A stretch of 64,000 nucleotides of DNA, from NCBI GenBank assembly GCA_016169945.1, contig JADLSH010000145.1, positions 744,001 to 808,000 of the forward strand. Direction: 5' to 3'. Source of the DNA: Trachythela sp. YZ-2020 (Eukaryota; Cnidaria; Anthozoa; Malacalcyonacea; Clavulariidae). The position numbers and the translations under genes were made by a program. Numbering within the stretch: position 1 is the first letter of the stretch; each line of letters starts with the position of its first letter. This document shows positions 23,001 through 35,000 of the stretch, in pieces. The notes beneath the pieces are model-generated. The model ran no database searches. It saw nothing but the letters and a program-made list of their open reading frames with translations, and was not told the DNA's origin.

Positions 23001-26000
23001 ACGTCAGAGATGGAGTGGAACTAGAGCGTAGTTGGCGGTCTGGTCCGAAGCGGTATTGAAGAAATTCATTACCATAAACTTTGAAATATGCTTGGCAGAC
23101 TAAACAATCTTTGTGAGGTACTCGACAATCCTGGCATGGTACTGAAGGGAAATAAACAGAATATAATAGAACCATATTAGTGTAATTCATATCTAAATAC
23201 ATGGTACTAAAATTATACTGTAGCAGTGACAATTATTCAAAGCCTTCGAGGCGCGGACGAAGTATAAAAGAGGGACAAAATTCGTACAGCATGTTTAACT
23301 GAAACCGGGTCGGAATTCGGAAATCATTTTAAGGTACGTTTACACGCTGCGATTTGTCGGAACCGATTTTAGGTTTTGCTGAATGTTAATGACGAATACT
23401 TTCAGTAGATGATTTCGTCAGACGTCGAAAAGTTTGCCACGTATTTTTCAAATATCATTACAGTGCATCTGAAATGGGTCCGGCAAATCGCATGGAAAAT
23501 GCAATACGAATGATTGTGGTAAATAATAATGCAATTATGCAAGGCCAGAGAGAGCCAGTGCGCTTTGGTTTCCTCCGCCCCCACCGAACGCTCACCAGAA
23601 ACGTGAACGCAATGCAATGTTCTAGCCCCACTATCGTCCGGCAATCTCTTGCGAAAGATTATTTCTTATATATAGTTCGGGCGCGTGTTGTCGTAGGACA
23701 AAAACTTTAGAAAATACATGTAAACCTTTATTCTTTGTGTTTGGCTGACATCGAACCGCAGCACTTGAACCGAAACGAAATTAATCATCCTCCGCTGATT
23801 TCGTCCCAGTCTCGAGTAAATGGGCCTTACAATAGTCGCACTTTCAGTTGACGTAAAAGATTACACAATATTCTGGTGTTTTAGATACACTCTTTCTGAA
23901 GCTGTCGTTGTTTGTGTCTGAATTACCTGAAGATTAAAAACACTTGGACTACTAACATCCTCGAAACGTCCAAGTGTTTTAATCTTTCAGACACAGACCA
24001 TGGCAACTTATTGTAGAATACTACTTACTGACTGCTACTAAGCAAAAACAACATGGCGTACTACTTCTGTAGTATATAATTCATTAACCTCCTCCACAGA
24101 CAACCCTCTGGCAAAAATATTTGGTTGATCGTACGAGATGATTAGTGAAAGGAATACGCAGTTGTTGTGCAATTTTCGTAGATTGTAGCTCCGAATCTTT
24201 TGACGTGTTCTGAACGCCAAATATTGCTTAAACACCGTTTGCCACAAAGTTTCCTATAGAGGAGGCTAACAAAGTTTCCTATAGAGGAGGCTAACAAAGT
24301 TTCCTATAGAGGAGGTTAACAAAGTTTCCTATAGAGGAGGCTAACAAAGTTTCCTATAGAGGAGGTTAACAAAGTTTCCTATAGAGGAGGCTAACAGAGT
24401 TTCCTATAGAGGAGGCTAACAAAGTTTCCTATAGAGGAGGTTAACAGAGTTTCCTATAGAGGAGGTTAACAAAGTTTCCTATAGAGGAGGTTAACAAAGT
24501 TTCCTATAGAGGAGGCTAACAAAGTTTCCTATAGAGGAGGCTAACAAAGTTTCCTATAGAGGAGGTTAACAGAGTTTCCTATAGAGGAGGTTAACAAAGT
24601 TTCCTATAGAGGAGGTTAACAAAGTTTCCTATAGAGGAGGCTAACAAAGTTTCCTATAGAGGAGGTTAACAGAGTTTCCTATAGAGGAGGTTAACAAAGT
24701 TTCCTATAGAGGAGGTTAACAAAGTTTCCTATAGAGGAGGTTAACAAAGTTTCCTATAGAGGAGGTTAACAAAGTTTCCTATAGAGGAGGCTAACAAAGT
24801 TTCCTATAGAGGAGGTTAACAAAGTTTCCTATAGAGGAGGTTAACAAAGTTTCCTATAGAGGAGGTTAACAAAGTTTCCTATAGAGGAGGCTAACAAAGT
24901 TTCCTATAGAGGAGGTTAACAAAGTTTCCTATAGAGGAGGTTAACAAAGTTTCCTATAGAGGAGGTTAACAAAGTTTCCTATAGAGGAGGTTAACAGAGT
25001 TTCCTATAGAGGAGGTTAACAAAGTTTCCTATAGAGGAGGCTAACAGAGTTTCCTATAGAGGAGGTTAACAGAGTTTCCTATAGAGGAGGTTAACAAAGT
25101 TTCCTATAGAGGAGGCTAACAGAGTTTCCTATAGAGGAGGCTAACAAAGTTTCCTATAGAGGAGGTTAACAAAGTTTCCTATAGAGGAGGTTAACAAAGT
25201 TTCCTATAGAGGAGGTTAACAGAGTTTCCTATAGAGGAGGTTAACAAAGTTTCCTATAGAGGAGGTTAACAAAGTTTCCTATAGAGGAGGTTAACAAAGT
25301 TTCCTATAGAGGAGGTTAACAAAGTTTCCTATAGAGGAGGTTAACAAAGTTTCCTATAGAGGAGGTTAACAAAGTTTCCTATAGAGGAGGCTAACAGATT
25401 TTCCTATAGAGGAGGCTAACAAAGTTTCCTATAGAGGAGGTTAACAGAGTTTCCTATAGAGGAGGCTAACAAAGTTTCCTATAGAGGAGGTTAACAAAGT
25501 TTCCTATAGAGGAGGCTAACAAAGTTTCCTATAGAGGAGGCTAACAGAGTTTCCTATAGAGGAGGTTAACAGAGTTTCCTATAGAGGAGGTTAACAAAGT
25601 TTCCTATAGAGGAGGTTAACAAAGTTTCCTATAGAGGAGGTTAACAAAGTTTCCTATAGAGGAGGCTAACAAAGTTTCCTATAGAGGAGGTTAACAGAGT
25701 TTCCTATAGAGGAGGTTAACAGAGTTTCCTATAGAGGAGGTTAACAAAGTTTCCTATAGAGGAGGCTAACAAAGTTTCCTATAGAGGAGGTTAACAAAGT
25801 TTCCTATAGAGGAGGTTAACAAAGTTTCCTATAGAGGAGGTTAACAGAGTTTCCTATAGAGGAGGTTAACAAAGTTTCCTATAGAGGAGGTTAACAAAGT
25901 TTCCTATAGAGGAGGTTAACAAAGTTTCCTATAGAGGAGGCTAACAGAGTTTCCTATAGAGGAGGTTAACAGAGTTTCCTATAGAGGAGGTTAACAGAGT

Positions 26001-29000
26001 TTCCTATAGAGGAGGTTAACAAAGTTTCCTATAGAGGAGGCTAACAAAGTTTCCTATAGAGGAGGTTAACAAAGTTTCCTATAGAGGAGGTTAACAAAGT
26101 TTCCTATAGAGGAGGCTAACAAAGTTTCCTATAGAGGAGGTTAACAAAGTTTCCTATAGAGGAGGCTAACAAAGTTTCCTATAGAGGAGGCTAACAGAGT
26201 TTCCTATAGAGGAGGTTAACAAAGTTTCCTATAGAGGAGGTTAACAAAGTTTCCTATAGAGGAGGTTAACAAAGTTTCCTATAGAGGAGGCTAACAAAGT
26301 TTCCTATAGAGGAGGTTAACAAAGTTTCCTATAGAGGAGGTTAACAAAGTTTCCTATAGAGGAGGTTAACAAAGTTTCCTATAGAGGAGGTTAACAAAGT
26401 TTCCTATAGAGGAGGTTAACAAAGTTTCCTATAGAGGAGGTTAACAAAGTTTCCTATAGAGGAGGCTAACAAAGTTTCCTATAGAGGAGGTTAACAAAGT
26501 TTCCTATAGAGGAGGTTAACAAAGTTTCCTATAGAGGAGGTTAACAGAGTTTCCTATAGAGGAGGTTAACAGAGTTTCCTATAGAGGAGGCTAACAAAGT
26601 TTCCTATAGAGGAGGTTAACAAAGCTTCCTATAGAGGAGGTTAACAAAGTTTCCTATAGAGGAGGTTAACAGAGTTTCCTATAGAGGAGGTTAACAGAGT
26701 TTCCTATAGAGGAGGTTAACAAAGCTTCCTATAGAGGAGGCTAACAAAGGTTCCTATAGAGGAGGCTAACAAAGTTTCCTATAGAGGAGGTTAACAAAGC
26801 TTCCTATAGAGGAGGTTAACAAAGTTTCCTATAGAGGAGGTTAACAAAGCTTCCTATAGAGGAGGATAACAAAGTTTCCTATAGAGGAGGTTAACAAAGT
26901 TTCCTATAGAGGAGGTTAACAAAGTTTCCTATAGAGGAGGTTAACAAAGTTTCCTATAGAGGAGGTTAACAAAGTTTCCTATAGAGGAGGTTAACAGAGT
27001 TTCCTATAGAGGAGGCTAACAAAGTTTCCTATAGAGGAGGTTAACAGAGTTGCCTATAGAGGAGGTTAACAAAGTTTCCTATAGAGGAGGTTAACAAAGT
27101 TTCCTATAGAGGAGGTTAACAGAGTTTCCTATAGAGGAGGTTAACAAAGTTTCCTATAGAGGAGGTTAACAAAGTTTCCTATAAAGGAGGTTAACAAAGT
27201 TTCCTATAGAGGAGGCTAACAGAGTTTCCTATAGAGGAGGCTAACAAAGTTTCCTATAGAGGAGGTTAACAAAGTTTCCTATAGAGGAGGTTAACAGAGT
27301 TTCCTATAGAGGAGGTTAACAAAGTTTCCTATAGAGGAGGTTAACAAAGTTTCCTATAGAGGAGGTTAACAAAGTTTCCTATAGAGGAGGTTAACAAAGT
27401 TTCCTATAGAGGAGGATAACAAAGTTTCCTATAGAGGAGGTTAACAGAGTTTCTATAGAGGAGGTTAACAAAGTTTCCTATAGAGGAGGTTAACAGAGTT
27501 TCCTATAGAGGAGGTTAACAAAGTTTCCTATAGAGGAGGTTAACAAAGTTTCCTATAGAGGAGGTTAACAGAGTTTCCTATAGAGGAGGTTAACAAAGTT
27601 TCCTATAGAGGAGGCTAACAAAGTTTCCTATAGAGGAGGTTAACAAAGTTTCCTATAGAGGAGGTTAACAAAGTTTCCTATAGAGGAGGTTAACAAAGTT
27701 TCCTATAGAGGAGGTTAACAAAGTTTCCTATAGAGGAGGTTAACAAAGTTTCCTATAGAGGAGGTTAACAAAGTTTCCTATAGAGGAGGCTAACAGAGTT
27801 TCCTATAGAGGAGGCTAACAAAGTTTCCTATAGAGGAGGTTAACAAAGTTTCCTATAGAGGAGGTTAACAAAGTTTCCTATAGAGGAGGTTAACAGAGTT
27901 TCCTATAGAGGAGGTTAACAAAGTTTCCTATAGAGGAGGCTAACAGAGTTTCCTATAGAGGAGGCTAACAAAGTTTCCTATAGAGGAGGTTAACAAAGTT
28001 TCCTATAGAGGAGGTTAACAAAGTTTCCTATAGAGGAGGTTAACAGAGTTTCCTATAGAGGAGGTTAACAAAGTTTCCTATAGAGGAGGTTAACAGAGTT
28101 TCCTATAGAGGAGGTTAACAAAGTTTCCTATAGAGGAGGTTAACAAAGTTTCCTATAGAGGAGGTTAACAAAGTTTCCTATAGAGGAGGTTAACAGAGTT
28201 TCCTATAGAGGAGGCTAACAAAGTTTCCTATAGAGGAGGTTAACAAAGTTTCCTATAGAGGAGGTTAACAAAGTTTCCTATAGAGGAGGTTAACAAAGTT
28301 TCCTATAGAGGAGGTTAACAGAGTTTCCTATAGAGGAGGATAACACAGTTTCCTATAGAGGAGGCTAACAAAGTTTCCTATAGAGGAGGCTAACAAAGTT
28401 TCCTATAGAGGAGGTTAACAAAGTTTCCTATAGAGGAGGTTAACAAAGTTTCCTATAGAGGAGGTTAACAAAGTTTCCTATAGAGGAGGTTAACAAAGTT
28501 TCCTATAGAGGAGGCTAACAGAGTTTCCTATAGAGGAGGCTAACAAAGTTTCCTATAGAGGAGGTTAACAAAGTTTCCTATAGAGGAGGTTAACAAAGTT
28601 TCCTATAGAGGAGGTTAACAGAGTTTCCTATAGAGGAGGTTAACAAAGTTTCCTATAGAGGAGGCTAACAGAGTTTCCTATAGAGGAGGCTAACAAAGTT
28701 TCCTATAGAGGAGGCTAACAAAGTTTCCTATAGAGGAGGTTAACAAAGTTTCCTATAGAGGAGGTTAACAAAGTTTCCTATAGAGGAGGCTAACAAAGTT
28801 TCCTATAGAGGAGGCTAACAAAGTTTCCTATAGAGGAGGTTAACAAAGTTTCCTATAGAGGAGGTTAACAAAGTTTCCTATAGAGGAGGCTAACAAAGTT
28901 TCCTATAGAGGAGGTTAACAAAGTTTCCTATAGAGGAGGCTAACAAAGTTTCCTATAGAGGAGGTTAACAAAGTTTCCTATAGAGGAGGTTAACAAAGTT

Positions 29001-32000
29001 TCCTATAGAGGAGGCTAACAGAGTTTCCTATAGAGGAGGCTAACAAAGTTTCCTATAGAGGAGGTTAACAAAGTTTCCTATAGAGGAGGTTAACAAAGTT
29101 TCCTATAGAGGAGGCTAACAAAGTTTCCTATAGAGGAGGTTAACAAAGTTTCCTATAGAGGAGGTTAACAAAGTTTCCTATAGAGGAGGTTAACAAAGTT
29201 TCCTATAGAGGAGGCTAACAAAGTTTCCTATAGAGGAGGTTAACAAAGTTTCCTATAGAGGAGGATAACAAAGTTTCCTATAGAGGAGGTTAACAAAGTT
29301 TCCTATAGAGGAGGTTAACAAAGTTTCCTATAGAGTAGGCTAAACGTTGTTTAAGACAATAAATTAACCTGAACCTTGCTAGCTGCCGATGGCTTGCTAG
29401 AAAACTAACGAAATTTACGTGGTATCATTTTAGCATGTTTAAAGAACGAGGAAAATACACGTGTAGGACGAACAATGTTTACATATTGAGATCCGGTATC
29501 CTGTATCAACTTCCTGTATTACTATTACAAGTAATGCACTCACGTGGATCTCCTTCAGCAGGCACGGGTGTACTGGGTAAACTATTTCTTATCTTAGCTC
29601 TACGTTTAGTGCTAGGACTTGGAGGGAAATCTCGACGTGATATTATACTGTCATCAGCTTTGCCTGTTTTGAATGGAGGTTTATTGCTGCCAGATCTACG
29701 ACGTAAAGAGTGTTTTAATCTTGGAGATAATGATCTTGATTTCACTACTACTTCACCATTATTTTCAGGTCTTCTAGGACATTCACATACACAGTGTTTT
29801 TGGGTGTGCTTTGAAGTTTGATCTTGTGTTGAATGCATGGGTTTAGGAGTTTGTACACGTGTTGAATGCATGATAGGTACGGTTTCTTCTTCGTGATCAG
29901 AGATGGAGGATTCACTCTGCTATTTATAGAAAATAATACATTATTTAAATTTCAAAATGTCTAAAGAAATGCTTGGATCCTTTACAGTTTACCGTACCCA
30001 GGTAATGCAAGTATTTGATGGCGTCTTGTCTAAAAACTTAATTCCTTCTGCCTTGTTTAAAAGTCAATTTACAAGGGTGACTTTACTGGGATATTTCTAC
30101 TGCTTACGCATGTGACTGACTAATGAATAGCAACGAAAGTACAGTACTTGATCATACAACGTTGTGAAATTGTGTAATAGTTTACTAATACTATAGAAGG
30201 GATGCTGGTGGTACAATGGTTATGCGCAGTGGTCGGATTATAATTTCGACTATAATTTCGCCTCAGTCGCATCTGGAAAGATTGCTTCCAGTTCGACTCT
30301 TTAACCAAGACCGACTTTTCCAGGAACTTCGGTTTCCTTCTGTAGTTACACTAGACCAATAAGAAATTGATCTTACTGGACCTCTAGAGAGTACAGTTTA
30401 GAACTGATAGAGCTATTCAGTATAAATATAGTTAGTTTAGTTTAGGTTTCCTCCTGTAGTAACATTGACATGGCATACAGTAACATTGACATGGACCTCT
30501 AAAGAAAACAGTTTGACAGAACTGTTCAGAGTATTTTACTTAGTTGATACTTCAAGATAATATCTCACCTGTTGTATTTCATCGTCAGATGCGAATGAAG
30601 AAGGATTTTCCAGCAAACTATGACGCAGAGATGTCGAAACTCTGGCTTCTTGCATCGTCGTACTTGTTGAAAACTCTAATTTAGGATTTATTCCCTAGAC
30701 AAGAACACAACAATTACGTTACCATAGGTAAATATTTAACGTGGGGGTCCAGTGTAGGTAGTATTCTAAACTAAGTTGCCGTGGCTCGCACTCATCAACC
30801 TGCACTCCAGCACTGCAAGCGCGTTTTCTACCATGCCTAGAGTGAAGGTCTTTTGTAAGGAGATTAGGTAAGGTAAGGACGTTTCAAGGAATGCGCCCTT
30901 GGAGAAGTGTTTTTAATGTTTTCAGGTGGTTCAGACACAAAATACGACAGCTCAGGACAAGTAATATATACTGTACATAAGCCATGTAATTAAGTTATTT
31001 AAATCTTTAGTAATACCAGAGCTCTTTCTAGTAATACCAGATCTCTCGTTGCGGACTCTACTCTTGTGGAAGGAGTGAAAAGTCGTCGATTTTATACGGG
31101 TATATAATGACAACGATATTGTTTGGATTAACTTAGAATGGAAAGACATAGTTAAGACTGATATAGTTGATGGATATGGTAATTAAAAATCAGTTTATCT
31201 TGTTGGATTGCTAGACAGCCACTGCATGGTCATCATTAGCGCAACATTATACTTCAGTCACAATAACAAATTGACTGGCAACATTTTAAACATCTACTTA
31301 TTGTTGTTTGGTCTCCCAGGAGTAGGTTAATACACGATTAACCCTGCTTTAACGTCACTAAAACCACCGTTAACGAGGGCAAAAATTAATCCAAGATGGC
31401 GGACAGCACATTGTTTTCATTCAGAATATGAAAATGAGACAAACTAAATATTTATTGCCAATGAAATCTCTTTAAAACAAAAATGTATATTCTTACCTGA
31501 AATTTCGCAGTTCTACTGAGAAGAATTTCGCGATCAAGACCATCCTTTTTAGTGAGAGTTTTGTCAGGAAATAAAAACTTTCTTGAACTTTCTTCATAAT
31601 ATGCCAGTAGTTTACCACCTTCAATGGGAGTAGCAATTAGCAACTGGAAGAATGTTGAATGTACAATAGTGCATAGACACACACACAAGATATATGGCAA
31701 TATTGATGACCAGCAGTCTCATTACTGTATGAAGTGTGACAAGTGTATGCGTGGAGTTTCTTTGACGTTACCTTGACGACGTTCTGAATATTGCAACAAT
31801 TCGATGAAAATGTTTTCATCTGAAAGAAATCAATCAATTTTTTATTACCACACTCCTATATAGAACCTAATTATGTCATTTGTGTGTAAATAGTATAGTG
31901 CTTTGTATTAGTGTAGTTTTTTATCCCTATTTTTTATGATAGTTTTATTGTATTTCTGTAAACGGCCCCTTGGAAATCAGATGATATTAGATCTGAAGGG

Positions 32001-35000
32001 TTACCGTTTTCAAATAAGACCAAATAATAATAATAAAATGTAAAACATTTACAAGTGGCTGCCGGAGTAGTTTTTGTAAATCGTATTATGATTTTTAAAT
32101 ACATGACATAGAAATGATCTAATAAACGCCCAAGGCGTTAAGGGGGCGGTTGTTAGAGAGTGTCGTTTATTCTTACATACAACAGTTTTAAGCTTTCTTA
32201 ATTAAACAACACTTTCAGCAGTTTGCAGAACGAACGAAGTCAAAACTCTTCAACTGTCATAGCTCTTACACTGAAGGTTGTTGCCAATCACCAAATAAAG
32301 CACATCATCATTAAACATGTAGACGTGCTTTTCACGTTACGTTATCGTCGCCATGTTGGAAAATGTTGGATGAACTTGAGAAAGGATTTTCCTTGTTTGA
32401 AATTCAAATTCCATTCAACATTTTTCAACATGGCAAAAATCTCTTTGTTCTTTGAACTCTTGTGAAATGTTCCGAGGTTGAAACTAATAGCGCATGACAT
32501 TCTCGTTCCCAGGACTACGCGGCTATATACCAGGTCTCTCAGAAATCAGCATAAACTGGGTCTAGTAACACTTATGCAAATTCTGTCCTATAATAGTCCT
32601 ATAACACTTTGCACGCTACAACAACTGCATGCATAACTAATATTCACTAGAGCATATCCATCGTCGTAAATATTCAAAATATTTTCCTTATTAAATAGAC
32701 ATAGGATGGAACACACGAAACAAAGAAACCAGCTATATTCTCACAATAAACGCCCATAAAATTCAATGCAAAATAAGGTTTATTAAGAGGTTATTATTTA
32801 CTAAAATAAAATTTAAGTATAGAGTAAGTATAAATATACGCGTTTTAACTTTATCATTCACAATACAAAGTTCGAGTGCTTAAACATGTTCATTAGCTTG
32901 CGTATTGTTGCTTCAATCACTGCTCTAAGTTGCTCCAAATTGCTTCACAAATGACCCACTTCCCACCACGTTCTGCAATCATGGCATTACCACAACCTTG
33001 AAACACAACATCTCCTTTATCATTCACCACAATCACTTTAGGATAAGAAACATGAACTAGCCGAGACACAATATAAATCTCTGCTACAGGAATAACTTCT
33101 TCAATTGCGATACTTAGTAAAGCCCACTTCAAGCTTGAGAATGCGTCAGCGAGCCAGGTTTTGATAACTTCTTTTCCTTTAAGACGATGGCCAGTTGGAA
33201 CAAATACACAATCTTCACTAAAATACTGCATTGCTTTCTCTAGATCATGTGTAGCCCATGCTTGACCAAACTCATCAAAACTCTGCTGGATTGAAGCTTT
33301 TAAATTCGTTGTGGTCTCGTCTCGAGGTCGTACTGCGCAGTTTGCATACATATCGATAAGCCAACAGCCAGAGACTCGCTTCCATATCATCATGCCATAT
33401 ATTGTAGCAATCTCACTACCATCCTTACGTACCAATATCTCATGATAACGCTGGTAAGCCAAGTCCTGCTCATCGCCACCAGATACCTCGTCACTGAAGA
33501 ATATGATATCTGCGAAACCCAGGTCATTCTCAAAGCTTAGCAATGTTTTCTTGAGAGCCTCTCGACCACAGATCAAACCTAACCCGTTTCTCATTACTCT
33601 AACATTCTCAGTGTACAGTTGAAGGACGTCATCAATTGTACAGTTCTTCCATGTATCACGCCATTTCTCAATAGCTGAATGCAGTTCTTTATCAAGACCT
33701 TCTGCTGCCATGATGTAAACGTAAGTGCAATGCAAGAATCAAAGAGCAAGGAAATGGTCGATTCACTTTGTGGTATGCAACCACACCAATAAGTGGCTCT
33801 CATCCTACGTCAACGACGCCACGTTGGATGAGTTTGACAAAGCCAAATGAATTTCTTTGTTTGCAATTGTAATTTGCAATTATAATTCGCGATTATAATT
33901 TCATCCAACATGGCGAAATATCTTAGTTGTCCTTTAAATCCCAGGAGATTGGTTGCACAACATTCGCAGAATTTTAAAGTCAACCAATAGCCACTTCCCG
34001 AATTTGCTTGAGTGCATATACGAAATAATAACTTGAGGTTGACAATGTGTTCAGATTTGGTATATTTCGGTTATATCCTTATTTTTGCGCACGAACGTTA
34101 GGGTTGTGATTGGAGTCATAATCAGAGAGAAATATATTCATGCTCGAAACATGAGGATGTAACCAGTTTTTCCTTCGAGATGACAGTATAGTGAAATACA
34201 AAACAATAGAAATTCTGAACGTTTTGAATGTCTGATGTTTAGTAATTATTGGGAAACTAGGAATCAATAAATGATACTTTAAATTACAAAAGTTATATAT
34301 GTATAGGTTATCATGCGATGGCGAGTACAATTAGGGATTAATAGTATGAGTGATGTCAAACATCACGAGTACTATTAATCCCTAATTGTACGAGCAACAT
34401 CGCATGATTACTTGTTTATTATTAGCATGACAAAATTTCCGCCATTTTGTTTGTTTTGGGAAAATCATTAATTGTACTGCAGTACAATTAATGAAATAAT
34501 TGTACTCCTCTCAACCAATCAGCATCCAGTAATTTTGTCATGCTAATAATAAGTACAAAGTAATAGACAAAGATTTATAAGGTGAGCACAATATTAATTC
34601 ACAGACATAAACCAACCTTCAATCTAACATCTGTCTAATAATAATTTGTCGTATAACTTTTGTAATAGACAATTTGCATTATAGACTAATTTTTTATCTA
34701 GGCAAAAAAAAAGTATATTGCCGGAAAGAACATACTAAAATTAGTAAAATTGCAAAGTTTGGTTGCGAAATGTTGTAAAATGCGGAAAATATAGCCTTGC
34801 AAAGTTTGCAAATTTGGTAACTTTTGTACTACGTGCGGAAATTCCTACCACATTTGGTGGCCGAAATGTGGTAGGAATTTCCGCACGTAATACAAAAGTA
34901 TACAAAATTTGCAAACTTTGCAAGGCTATATTTTCCGCATTTTACAACATTTCGCAACCAAACTTTGCAATTTTACTAATCTTATTATGTTCTTTGTAGC

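Noticed and set aside
24246..29340. CRISPR array
   Set aside because: Units are contiguous with no unique spacers, in an intron of an animal gene.
29435..29821. 128-codon plus-strand open frame
   Set aside because: Antisense of the SPATA6 exon 29544-29919.
31619..31643. TTCCAG as the acceptor of SPATA6 exon 5
   Set aside because: It breaks phase with the preceding exon and gives an early stop; the downstream acceptor restores both phase and similarity.
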